This document shows, in pieces, positions 7,524-16,971 of a stretch of 64,000 nucleotides of DNA. Each line of letters begins with the position of its first letter. The first letter of the stretch is position 1. The notes below the pieces were generated by a model, which searched no databases, was not told the origin of the DNA, and saw only the letters and a program-made list of their open reading frames with translations. This DNA comes from Bacteroidota bacterium (GTDB taxonomy: Bacteria; Bacteroidota; Bacteroidia; B-17B0; Aurantibacillaceae): the NCBI GenBank assembly GCA_947450025.1, contig CANFTW010000010.1, forward strand, positions 62,001-126,000. Direction: 5' to 3'. A program made the translations under genes and the position numbers.

Positions 7524-9541
7524 TGTGTGGCATTTTCGGAATTATAGTTAAATCAGAAGCAAAGTTAAATAACGAGTTTATAACAAACTGCCTGCACAAC
7601 ATTGCCGCTTTATCAATGGCCAGAGGAAAGGATTCTTCTGGAATGGTATTTAAAAATAGTCATTTAAAAACATTTGACTTAGTAAAGGGAGATGTTCCTA
7701 TTCCTAAATTATTAGTCTCAAAAGAATATCAATCAATATTACAGAATGCTTTAAAAAACTACCATAACGGATTGCCTTTGCAGGCTATGGGGCATGCCAG
7801 ATTAGTCACCAATGGGTCTCAACTAAATGAACAAAACAATCAACCCGTAGTAAAAGACAATGTCATTGGTATTCATAATGGCATCATAGTTAATGATAAG
7901 ATGCTTTGGGAATCAAACCCTGACCTAACGAGAAGTTTTGAAATTGATACAGAAATTTTATTAAGTTTAATTAAAAAAGAACTAAACACTCATCAAAATT
8001 TACCTAATGCAATTATAAATACTCTTAATCAAATCGAAGGGACCGTATCAAGTGCCCTATTATTTGAAGACAGAAATGAACTGGCTTTATTTACAAATAA
8101 TGGATCCCTCTATTATATAGCCACCGAAGAATGGTTATTATTTGCTTCAGAGAATTATTTTTTAGAACAAGTTCAAAAAAAAATAAACACCTCTCTCCCT
8201 GTCTTTCAAATCAAAGCGTTTGAAGGAATGGTTATTAACACGAACACTTTTAATGTTATACCATTTTTTCAACATCAGCGTTTCACAAAGCCATATGAAT
8301 CTAAAACTCATTTGCCATACCATACCAATATCTCAAATTTAAAAGGGAATTTTGATAAAGAAGTGGTGATTGATCCGATGGAATTTATAGATCGCAAAAA
8401 AGAAGGTGATTTCATGAAATTGCTTGAAAATAATATTTCCTCAATTTCTAAATTAAAGCGTTGCTCTAAATGTGTATTACCGGAAACTTTTCCATTTATT
8501 GAATTTGATGAAAAAGGAGAATGTAATTATTGCAAGCATCATACACCTAAAAAACAGATTCAAGATTTTAATCAATTAAAAGAATTGGTCAAACCTTATA
8601 AACGTGGTAATGGGCAACCAGATTGTATTGTACCATTTAGCGGCGGCAGAGATAGTACGTATACCCTTCATATTGTAAAAAAAGAATTAGGATTGAATCC
8701 TATTGCCTTTACCTATGATTGGGGAATGGTTACAGATTTAGCCAGAAGAAATATAGCAAGAGTTTGCGGTAAATTAGGCGTTGAAAACATCATTGTTTCT
8801 GCAGATATTAATTGGAAAAGAGAGAATATTAGAAAAAATATAGAGGCTTGGTTAAAAAACCCTCACTTAGGAATGATTCCTTTATTTATGGCAGGAGACA
8901 AATATTTTTTTTACTACTGCAACGAATTAAAAAAACAAACAGGTATTGATTTGAATATATGGGGAATTAATAATTTAGAAAACACAAATTTTAAAACTGG
9001 TTTCGCTGGCCTTCCTCCTCAGTTCAATAAAAAGCGAATCTATTCACTTAGTATCGTCAATCAACTTAAGTTATTTGGATTTGTAGGTAAAAATATCGTA
9101 CAAAGTCCAGGATATATTAATCAATCCATGATAGATAGTATTGGCTCTTTTGCCGTAAGGTATTTTTCACCCAAAAAAGATTACTATCATTTATTTGATT
9201 ATTATAAATGGGACGAACAAGAGCTAGAATCATTGATTAAAAATGAATACCATTGGGAAAAAGCCATCGATACCGATTCTACATGGAGAATTGGCGATGG
9301 CACAGCAAGTTTCTATAATTATATTTACTATACTGTAGCTGGTTTTACAGAAAACGACACCTTTAGAAGCAATCAAATTCGAGAAGGCTTAATTAGCAGG
9401 GAAGAAGCGCTCTTGAAAGTTAATAAAGAAAATGAAGTGCGCTACGAAACCATGAGATGGTATTTAGAAATCATTGGTATTGATTTCAAAAAAGCTGTGC
9501 AAATAATCAACCAAATACCAAAACTATATCCTGTCCTGTAA
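7523..9541 (+). CDS. Fused class II glutaminase / N-acetyl-sugar amidotransferase (WbpG/WbuX-like)
   Basis: A 672-residue, two-domain enzyme. The N-terminus is MCGIFGIIV, placing the Ntn-type catalytic Cys at position 2; MGHARLVTNGS and IGIHNGIIVN are class II glutamine-amidotransferase motifs, and this domain spans about residues 1-285. From about residue 313 a WbpG/WbuX-type domain begins with RCSKCVLPE and, 14 residues on, GECNYC (a likely four-Cys zinc site), followed by the ATP-pyrophosphatase loop PFSGGRDSTYTLH near residue 370. WbpG-type enzymes convert a sugar N-acetyl group to an acetamidino group and normally take ammonia from separate HisH/HisF-like partners. None is seen here, so the fused glutaminase probably supplies it. 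Next to fnlABC, the likely product is an L-FucNAm residue. Domain calls are firm; the substrate is inferred. Confidence 0.85.
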   Translation: MCGIFGIIVKSEAKLNNEFITNCLHNIAALSMARGKDSSGMVFKNSHLKTFDLVKGDVPIPKLLVSKEYQSILQNALKNYHNGLPLQAMGHARLVTNGSQLNEQNNQPVVKDNVIGIHNGIIVNDKMLWESNPDLTRSFEIDTEILLSLIKKELNTHQNLPNAIINTLNQIEGTVSSALLFEDRNELALFTNNGSLYYIATEEWLLFASENYFLEQVQKKINTSLPVFQIKAFEGMVINTNTFNVIPFFQHQRFTKPYESKTHLPYHTNISNLKGNFDKEVVIDPMEFIDRKKEGDFMKLLENNISSISKLKRCSKCVLPETFPFIEFDEKGECNYCKHHTPKKQIQDFNQLKELVKPYKRGNGQPDCIVPFSGGRDSTYTLHIVKKELGLNPIAFTYDWGMVTDLARRNIARVCGKLGVENIIVSADINWKRENIRKNIEAWLKNPHLGMIPLFMAGDKYFFYYCNELKKQTGIDLNIWGINNLENTNFKTGFAGLPPQFNKKRIYSLSIVNQLKLFGFVGKNIVQSPGYINQSMIDSIGSFAVRYFSPKKDYYHLFDYYKWDEQELESLIKNEYHWEKAIDTDSTWRIGDGTASFYNYIYYTVAGFTENDTFRSNQIREGLISREEALLKVNKENEVRYETMRWYLEIIGIDFKKAVQIINQIPKLYPVL

Positions 9542-9624
9542 CCCATACAAAAGGGAAACAAATAGATGATTTGTATTTATAAAAAAAATAGTAAATTAGC
9601 TTATTAATCGTAATCAATTAACTA

Positions 9625-10659
9625 TTGAAGTCTTTTTTAATAGATAAAGTCGGAGAAAAAGCCTATGCTTTTTTAAACAAATATATTCCAACGGAATCTA
9701 AAAATTCATTTGTAATAAGCACTACTGATGAATTTAATATCCTCAATAATTCATCCGAATTTAATGCCATTATTAATTTAAGTAAGGTTAATAATATACG
9801 ATTCATTAATAAATTTTTTGAGGCAGTTAATCGTAAATTAAAAAACGATGAACTTTTTATTGTCTGTTGCGAAACCATTACTGCCCGAAAAGAAAGACAT
9901 CGTATGGGACATATTCCTGTCATCAAAAACATATATTTTATTATTGAATTTATTTTTTTAAGAGTGTTTCCGAAATTATGGGGTTTTAAAAAAATCTATT
10001 TCTTAATTACCAAAGGCCGAAATCGATTATTATCGAAAGCAGAAGTGATGGGCCGTTTGGTAAGTTGTGGTTTTAAAATTGAAGCCAGCGAGGTTTTTGA
10101 TGGACTCACGTATATTGTTGTTAAAAAAGTTGGAGAACCCTTCTTTAACATGAATGTAAGTTACGGGCCTTTATTTAAAATGGAGCGAATTGGAAAACAT
10201 GGCAAAATCATCGGAGTATATAAATTCAGAACCATGCATCCTTATGCCGAATATCTGCAAGATTACGTATTACAACTCAACGGCTATGCCACAAACGGAA
10301 AACCTAAAGACGATTTTAGATTAACGCCATGGGGTCGCGTGTTACGAAAATACTGGTTAGATGAACTCCCACAATTAATTAATTTATTAAAAGGAGATAT
10401 TAAATTAGTAGGTGTACGCCCTATATCTAAACGTTATTCACAAGATATCCCTGAGGCGCTTCAAGCTCTGCGTATAAAATTTAAGCCTGGTTGCATCCCT
10501 CCATACGTCGCTTTAAATCGCATGGGCGATGTGGAATCGGTGTTACAAGCAGAACGAGAGTACTTATTTGAAAAAATAAAACGTCCCTATACCACCGATA
10601 CAAGCTATTTTTTTAGAGCCATGTACAATATTGTCATTAAGTCTAAAAGAAGTGCATAG
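9625..10659 (+). CDS. Initiating sugar-phosphate transferase (WcaJ/WbaP/PglC catalytic domain) with unusual N-terminus
   Basis: A 344-residue protein whose last 170 residues are a bacterial sugar transferase (polyprenyl-phosphate hexose/HexNAc-1-phosphate transferase). Visible motifs are the KFRTM segment, TPWGRVLRKYWLDELPQ, and NLLKGDIKLVGVRPIS. It should start repeat-unit assembly on undecaprenyl phosphate. The usual membrane helix before the domain is replaced by about 170 residues resembling the second half of a SAM-methyltransferase fold (FINKFFEAVNRKL, then SKAEVMGRLVSCGFKI) with a hydrophobic stretch (YFIIEFIFLRVFPKLWGF). No SAM-binding glycine loop is visible, so this region is probably structural or a membrane anchor. 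The start is a TTG; no nearby ATG is suitable. Confidence 0.82.
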   Translation: MKSFLIDKVGEKAYAFLNKYIPTESKNSFVISTTDEFNILNNSSEFNAIINLSKVNNIRFINKFFEAVNRKLKNDELFIVCCETITARKERHRMGHIPVIKNIYFIIEFIFLRVFPKLWGFKKIYFLITKGRNRLLSKAEVMGRLVSCGFKIEASEVFDGLTYIVVKKVGEPFFNMNVSYGPLFKMERIGKHGKIIGVYKFRTMHPYAEYLQDYVLQLNGYATNGKPKDDFRLTPWGRVLRKYWLDELPQLINLLKGDIKLVGVRPISKRYSQDIPEALQALRIKFKPGCIPPYVALNRMGDVESVLQAEREYLFEKIKRPYTTDTSYFFRAMYNIVIKSKRSA

Positions 10660-10703
10660 ATCCATTATCTATTTATATAAACAAACTATATTATTAACTA
10701 AAA

Positions 10704-10735
10704 CTTGTCCATCTCTTGCCTAATAAGTAACTTTA
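10704..10735 (+). promoter_or_regulatory. Candidate Bacteroidota promoter for the export/autokinase pair
   Basis: CTTG at 10704-10707 and TAACTTTA at 10728-10735 are separated by 20 bp, close to the Bacteroidota sigma consensus TTTG-N19-TAnnTTTG. The site lies 26 bp before the Wza-like ATG in the 101-bp gap after the sugar transferase. It suggests the export genes can be transcribed on their own. Two mismatches make this tentative. Confidence 0.4.
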
Positions 10736-10760
10736 TCAGTTTACCTTTCACTCCCTAATT

Positions 10761-11543
10761 ATGAAATTAATCAATAACACTAAGCGTTATATAGGTATTT
10801 TATTAATAAGTATATTTGTTTTTTCTTGCACAAGTAAAAAGAAAATGATTTATTTTCAAGGAGGCATGCCTTCTGCTGAAAATAACAAAAACTATACCCC
10901 CTTATTTCGTACAGATGATTTTTTATATATCACTGTACTTTCAATTGATGGGGAAGCTGTTAAGCCTTTTAATCTGCCACCACCAAGCTTAACATCTCAA
11001 CAAGGTGGTTATACACAAGGTGCTCCTAGCACTTCTGGATATCTAGTTGATAGTGATGGAAATATTGATTTTCCAGTAATCGGTAAAATTAAATTAGCTG
11101 GGCTAAATCGTATGCAAGCTATTGAATTATTAAAAAATAAACTTCAAGTATATATTAATAATCCAACTGTGCAAATTAGAATACTAAATTATAAGGTAAC
11201 GGTATTGGGAGAGGTAAGAAATCCTGGTTCATTTAATATTCCAAACGAACGCATTACAATTTTAGAAGCTTTAGGCGTAGCAGGTGATTTAAACATAACA
11301 GCAACAAGAAAAAATATATTAGTAATTAGAGATGTCGATGGTAAAAAAACAGAAACCAAAATAGATTTAACATCAAAAGAATTATTTGCCTCTCCAGTAT
11401 ACTACCTCCAACAAAATGATGTTGTTTACGTTGAACCAAATCGTGCAAAAATAAATTCTGCCGTAGTTAATGCTTCTAATGTCGGTATAGTTATTTCTGT
11501 AATTTCATTATTAACTACCCTAACAGTATTATTATCTCGCTAA
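10761..11543 (+). CDS. Polysaccharide export outer-membrane lipoprotein (Wza/BexD-like)
   Basis: A 260-residue lipoprotein. The signal peptide ends in a lipobox with Cys23 (FVFSC), so it should be lipidated and sorted to the outer membrane. The polysaccharide-export domain follows with FRTDDFLYITV and SGYLVDSDGNIDFPVIGKI, then an SLBB-type domain beginning VTVLGEVRNPGSF. A C-terminal hydrophobic segment (VGIVISVISLLTTLTVLL) is common in Bacteroidota homologues and may act like the amphipathic barrel helix of Wza. The protein should form the outer-membrane exit channel for the polymer. It is followed 6 bp later by its expected partner, the Wzc-like co-polymerase. Confidence 0.92.
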   Translation: MKLINNTKRYIGILLISIFVFSCTSKKKMIYFQGGMPSAENNKNYTPLFRTDDFLYITVLSIDGEAVKPFNLPPPSLTSQQGGYTQGAPSTSGYLVDSDGNIDFPVIGKIKLAGLNRMQAIELLKNKLQVYINNPTVQIRILNYKVTVLGEVRNPGSFNIPNERITILEALGVAGDLNITATRKNILVIRDVDGKKTETKIDLTSKELFASPVYYLQQNDVVYVEPNRAKINSAVVNASNVGIVISVISLLTTLTVLLSR

Positions 11544-11549
11544 TAAATC

Positions 11550-13949
<2,400 letters not shown>

Positions 13950-13972
13950 TCTAATCACTTGATACTTGAAAT

Positions 13973-14003
13973 AAAAACGGGCTTACAATGTAAGCCCGTT
14001 TTT
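13973..14003. terminator. Bidirectional intrinsic terminator ending the polysaccharide locus
   Basis: A 14-bp perfect stem (13973-13986 with 13990-14003) with a 3-nt loop and a GC-rich core (ACGGGCTTAC), flanked by an A run on the left and a T run on the right. It can therefore serve both the autokinase gene on the + strand and the convergent OmpA-family gene on the - strand. Confidence 0.92.
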
Positions 14004-14025
14004 TTATTTACTGTTGATATCATCT

Positions 14026-15111
14026 TTAATCTCTTTTCACTCTAATCTCCACGCGTCTGTTTTGTGAACGACCTTCCTCTGTATCATTTGGAGCAAATGG
14101 CTTGGTAGACCCAAACCACTCTGTGGAGAAATTAGCTGTTTTCATACCTTTAGAAATTAAATAGGTTTTTACAGCCATCGCTCTATTTTTAGACAAAGCC
14201 ACATTCACCGAATCTGTTCCAGAATTATCGGCATGACCTACCACATTAAATTTAATTGTTTTGTAGGCCTTCATTTGGCTAACTAAACCATCTAAAGCAA
14301 TCATCGCTTTTTCATCTAATGAAGCATTGTCAACAAGAAAACGAATAGTTTTAATGTATCTTGAATGTTGCGTCGAATCTTTTAATAAGTCATCCGAGGT
14401 AGCATCCGCTTCACCTCCCATGGCCACATTTGCTTTTAAATCAATATACTTTTTCTCTAACTCATTATACTTTTCTTGCAGCACATCATAATCCGCTTTA
14501 CAAGTTTTAGCGACCACTAATTCGTCTTGCACTTTTTTATAATTTTCTTTTAAGGTTTTTACTTTCATCACTGGATCAGAATCACTCAAATCTCCACCAA
14601 CCATGTTTAATTGAGATTTTTCAAGTTCTAACACTTTATATTCAAAAAATCCACCGTCATTTTTTGTTAAGGTCATAATCGTTTTTCCTAAACAATCTGT
14701 GATTAAGATTCGATCGGCTTGAATAATTTTAGCTGCCTCTTCATTTAATCGTAAGGTATAATTTTCTGCTGCCGAAATTCCAGTGAATTTAAAATACCCA
14801 TTGTTCGCTGTCTTTTCAGTAATCACCTCACCATTTTCTTTTATTAAATCCATATTTACATCCGTAATTGGAAACTGTGTTTTATTAATGCCAATCACTT
14901 TCCCGCAAACAATCACTGAATTAGCCGCAACATCTGAGTTTAATGCTGTTTGATCAATGCTAGCTAATTCAGCTCTTAAAGAAGAATCTCTTTTCTCTAA
15001 TTGATAAAGGTAATCTGATATTTTAATAACCTGGTCATCACTATAAACCGTTTGAGCAAATGATACTGTAGCAGTTAAAAGCGCGATTAAAATAATAATA
15101 GTTGATTTCAT
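14026..15111 (-). CDS. OmpA-family outer-membrane/peptidoglycan-binding protein
   Basis: A 361-residue exported protein. Residues 1-20 form a signal peptide ending SFAQ. Residues about 65-145 resemble a carboxypeptidase-regulatory-like fold (VICGKVIGINKTQFPITDV, then NGYFKFTGI). A predicted coiled coil lies near residues 185-225. The C-terminal 110 residues are an OmpA-C domain with FNVVGHADNSGTDSVNVALS, NRAMAVKTYLISKG and GRSQNRRVEI, which bind peptidoglycan diaminopimelate in the family. No beta barrel is visible, so it is probably periplasmic or lies on the outer-membrane inner face, linked to the wall. It starts at an ATG directly downstream of a duplicated A-rich leader and ends at the shared terminator. 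Confidence 0.88.
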   Translation of the reverse strand: MKSTIIILIALLTATVSFAQTVYSDDQVIKISDYLYQLEKRDSSLRAELASIDQTALNSDVAANSVIVCGKVIGINKTQFPITDVNMDLIKENGEVITEKTANNGYFKFTGISAAENYTLRLNEEAAKIIQADRILITDCLGKTIMTLTKNDGGFFEYKVLELEKSQLNMVGGDLSDSDPVMKVKTLKENYKKVQDELVVAKTCKADYDVLQEKYNELEKKYIDLKANVAMGGEADATSDDLLKDSTQHSRYIKTIRFLVDNASLDEKAMIALDGLVSQMKAYKTIKFNVVGHADNSGTDSVNVALSKNRAMAVKTYLISKGMKTANFSTEWFGSTKPFAPNDTEEGRSQNRRVEIRVKRD

Positions 15112-15231
15112 ATGTTTAAATTATTTGTTTTCAATTGCCATATGGTTTAGCCAGTTCTTCATTTTTGTTTGAGTTTTAGAAAACATGGCTATTTCATAAG
15201 TTTAAATTATTTGTTTTTAATTGTTATAAGG
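15106..15231 (-). repeat. Duplicated translation leader upstream of the OmpA-family gene
   Basis: Two imperfect direct copies of a roughly 40-bp block occupy 15106-15145 and 15192-15231. On the - strand each reads as an A-rich leader (AAACAAATAATTTAAAC) ending in ATGAAA. The proximal copy supplies the real start of the OmpA-family gene. The distal copy reads ATG AAA TAG (15197-15189) and stops after two codons. The arrangement suggests duplication of a promoter/leader block or the scar of a lost gene. Confidence 0.8.
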
Positions 15232-15232
15232 A

Positions 15233-15919
15233 TTAAAACATTTTTTTTAAATGAGCACGGGCTAATTTTAAACGCTTTCCATTTCCGGTAAATTTGTAAA
15301 CAACACCTATAGAATGTTGCAAATAGTTGGAGCCTGTTTTGATGACAGGAGCTTGTAATCCGAATTTACCAGAACCTTGTAAAATGATTCCCCATTTATT
15401 ATCCACGATCCACGAGGTGAAACCAATCCCAGCATTTAAGGTAGCTGCCGATTGATATTTAGCTGTTGTGCGCTGAGTATAGCCTAATCCAATTAATAAA
15501 TAAGGCTCGATACGGTATTTTTTGGTTAACAAATATTTTCCATTCACATCAATTGAAAAAAACGGCTTGTTCGTGGTCATCACATCACCATTAATAGTTT
15601 TGCCTGGCTTGTAATTGTTATAGGCCAAAGCTAATTCCAAATTCCAATGACGAGTACATTCTTTTTCAATGGCAATTTTAGTAGGGTATGGAGGGAAATT
15701 CCATGTTTTTTTAATATTGAGTAAATCATTAAATGGTTTGCCATCATCATCCACCATGGTCCAAGCTAATTGAACTCGCCAAGGTGTTTTGCTAATAAAG
15801 TGCTTGAATCCAAGTCTTTCATTACAAGGCACCAATAAGGAATGCTTTTTTTGTGCATTCAACTGAAAAAAAGCCAAGAAACATAAAAAAAGAAACACAC
15901 GACTCTTTAAAAATCTCAT
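15233..15919 (-). CDS. Predicted outer-membrane beta-barrel protein (paralogue 1 of a tandem pair)
   Basis: A 228-residue protein with a signal peptide ending QLNAQ. The mature part has alternating hydrophobic/aromatic strands consistent with an eight-stranded outer-membrane barrel (WNLELALAYN, FFSIDVNGKYLL, YLLIGLGYTQR, HSIGVVYKFTG). It shares with the next gene upstream the blocks KTPWRVQL, DDDGKPFND, KKTW, PYPTK and NYLQHS, so the two are tandem paralogues. The C-terminal tail is basic (KRLKLARAHLKKMF). No specific function is recognisable; related small barrels in Bacteroidota are surface proteins of unknown role. The barrel inference is moderate, the gene call strong. Confidence 0.75.
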   Translation of the reverse strand: MRFLKSRVFLFLCFLAFFQLNAQKKHSLLVPCNERLGFKHFISKTPWRVQLAWTMVDDDGKPFNDLLNIKKTWNFPPYPTKIAIEKECTRHWNLELALAYNNYKPGKTINGDVMTTNKPFFSIDVNGKYLLTKKYRIEPYLLIGLGYTQRTTAKYQSAATLNAGIGFTSWIVDNKWGIILQGSGKFGLQAPVIKTGSNYLQHSIGVVYKFTGNGKRLKLARAHLKKMF

Positions 15920-16061
15920 AAGGTTTTATATTGTTATAAAACACTAATATATAGGTATTATTCAAAACGTACAAGTTTTGCTATTGAATAAAGGGGATTA
16001 TTCAAAGAATTAATCTTTTCATAAAAACACTAGGAAAGACTAAAAAAATTTAGAATTCAAA

Positions 16062-16790
16062 TTAGTTCAACTTTCCTCCTAATGGTTTTCTGTTTTTGAA
16101 GAATTTATATCTTGCTCCAACTTTACCAGCTTTTAAGCCGCCGTTTAAACCACCAAATTTAAATACAATACCTGCTGAGTGTTGTAAATAATTAGCGCCA
16201 GTTTTAAACAATGGAGAGGTTAAACCAAATTTAGCCATGGTTTGAACATTAATTCCTAAAATTGAACTATACACCCAAACGGTTGCTCCGAAAGCCAAAT
16301 TAGTAGTAACCACATTTTTGTATTTAGGCGCATCACGCAAAGTATAACCAAAACCATGCATCATATAAGCATCTAACCAATTTTGTTCTTGAAAAAAGTG
16401 GTTAAAATTATATTTCATAGCTAAATCAAAACAAAAATAATTGCCAGTATAGGTTCTTAAATCACCATTAATGATTTTACCATTTTTAATGTAATTATAC
16501 GAGAAAGTAAACTCTGTGCTCCAGCTACGTAATAATATTTTTTCGCAAGTTACTTTTGTTGGATATGGACGCACTAACCATGTTTTTTTAGTATCAAATA
16601 CATCCTTAAAGGGTTTCCCATCATCATCAATCACATTGCCACCAAGACCTACAACCCATGGAGTTTTAGATAAGTTTAATTTGGTGTTATGTAAAAAACG
16701 TTTAAAATCTTCTTTTTTAGATTGAGCATTTACTTGAGAGGTAGCAGCAAAAAATAAAATAATCAAAAGGAAAGGTATAATTTTTTTCAT
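16062..16790 (-). CDS. Predicted outer-membrane beta-barrel protein (paralogue 2 of a tandem pair)
   Basis: A 242-residue protein. I chose the ATG at 16790 because it gives a clean signal peptide (MKKIIPFLLIILFFAATSQVNAQ); an earlier in-frame ATG at 16844 adds 18 residues ahead of it. The mature region parallels its neighbour: KTPWVVGLGGNVIDDDGKPFKD, KKTWLVRPYPTK, LDAYMMHGFGYTLRDAPKY and NYLQHSAGIVFKFGG. The fold is likely a small outer-membrane barrel. The central DDDGKPF segment is the most conserved block between the paralogues and probably a surface or periplasmic loop. Function is unknown. The 142-bp gap to the paralogue contains inverted TATTCAA/TTGAATA sequences but no clear terminator. 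Confidence 0.75.
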   Translation of the reverse strand: MKKIIPFLLIILFFAATSQVNAQSKKEDFKRFLHNTKLNLSKTPWVVGLGGNVIDDDGKPFKDVFDTKKTWLVRPYPTKVTCEKILLRSWSTEFTFSYNYIKNGKIINGDLRTYTGNYFCFDLAMKYNFNHFFQEQNWLDAYMMHGFGYTLRDAPKYKNVVTTNLAFGATVWVYSSILGINVQTMAKFGLTSPLFKTGANYLQHSAGIVFKFGGLNGGLKAGKVGARYKFFKNRKPLGGKLN

Positions 16791-16921
16791 ATAAATAGCT
16801 ATAAAAATGCCTAACAAAAATAATGATTTATAGCAAAAAAACAAATAAAACTAATAAATAATGGTTACAAAGAGCAAATTCTTCTGGGGAAGCTTTAAAA
16901 CTTAGCTTTTCGTATACCATA

Positions 16922-16959
16922 TAACCATCAAAGCCCGTTCAACAGAGCTTAGATGGTTA
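16922..16959 (-). terminator. Hairpin downstream of icmF
   Basis: TAACCATC (16922-16929) pairs with GATGGTTA (16952-16959), and after one mismatch AAGC (16931-16934) pairs with GCTT (16947-16950). It lies 13 bp past the icmF stop in the gap before the barrel gene. There is no strong T run on the - strand, so it is a 3'-end stabilising hairpin or weak terminator. Confidence 0.5.
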
Positions 16960-16971
16960 ATTTTATTGGGA

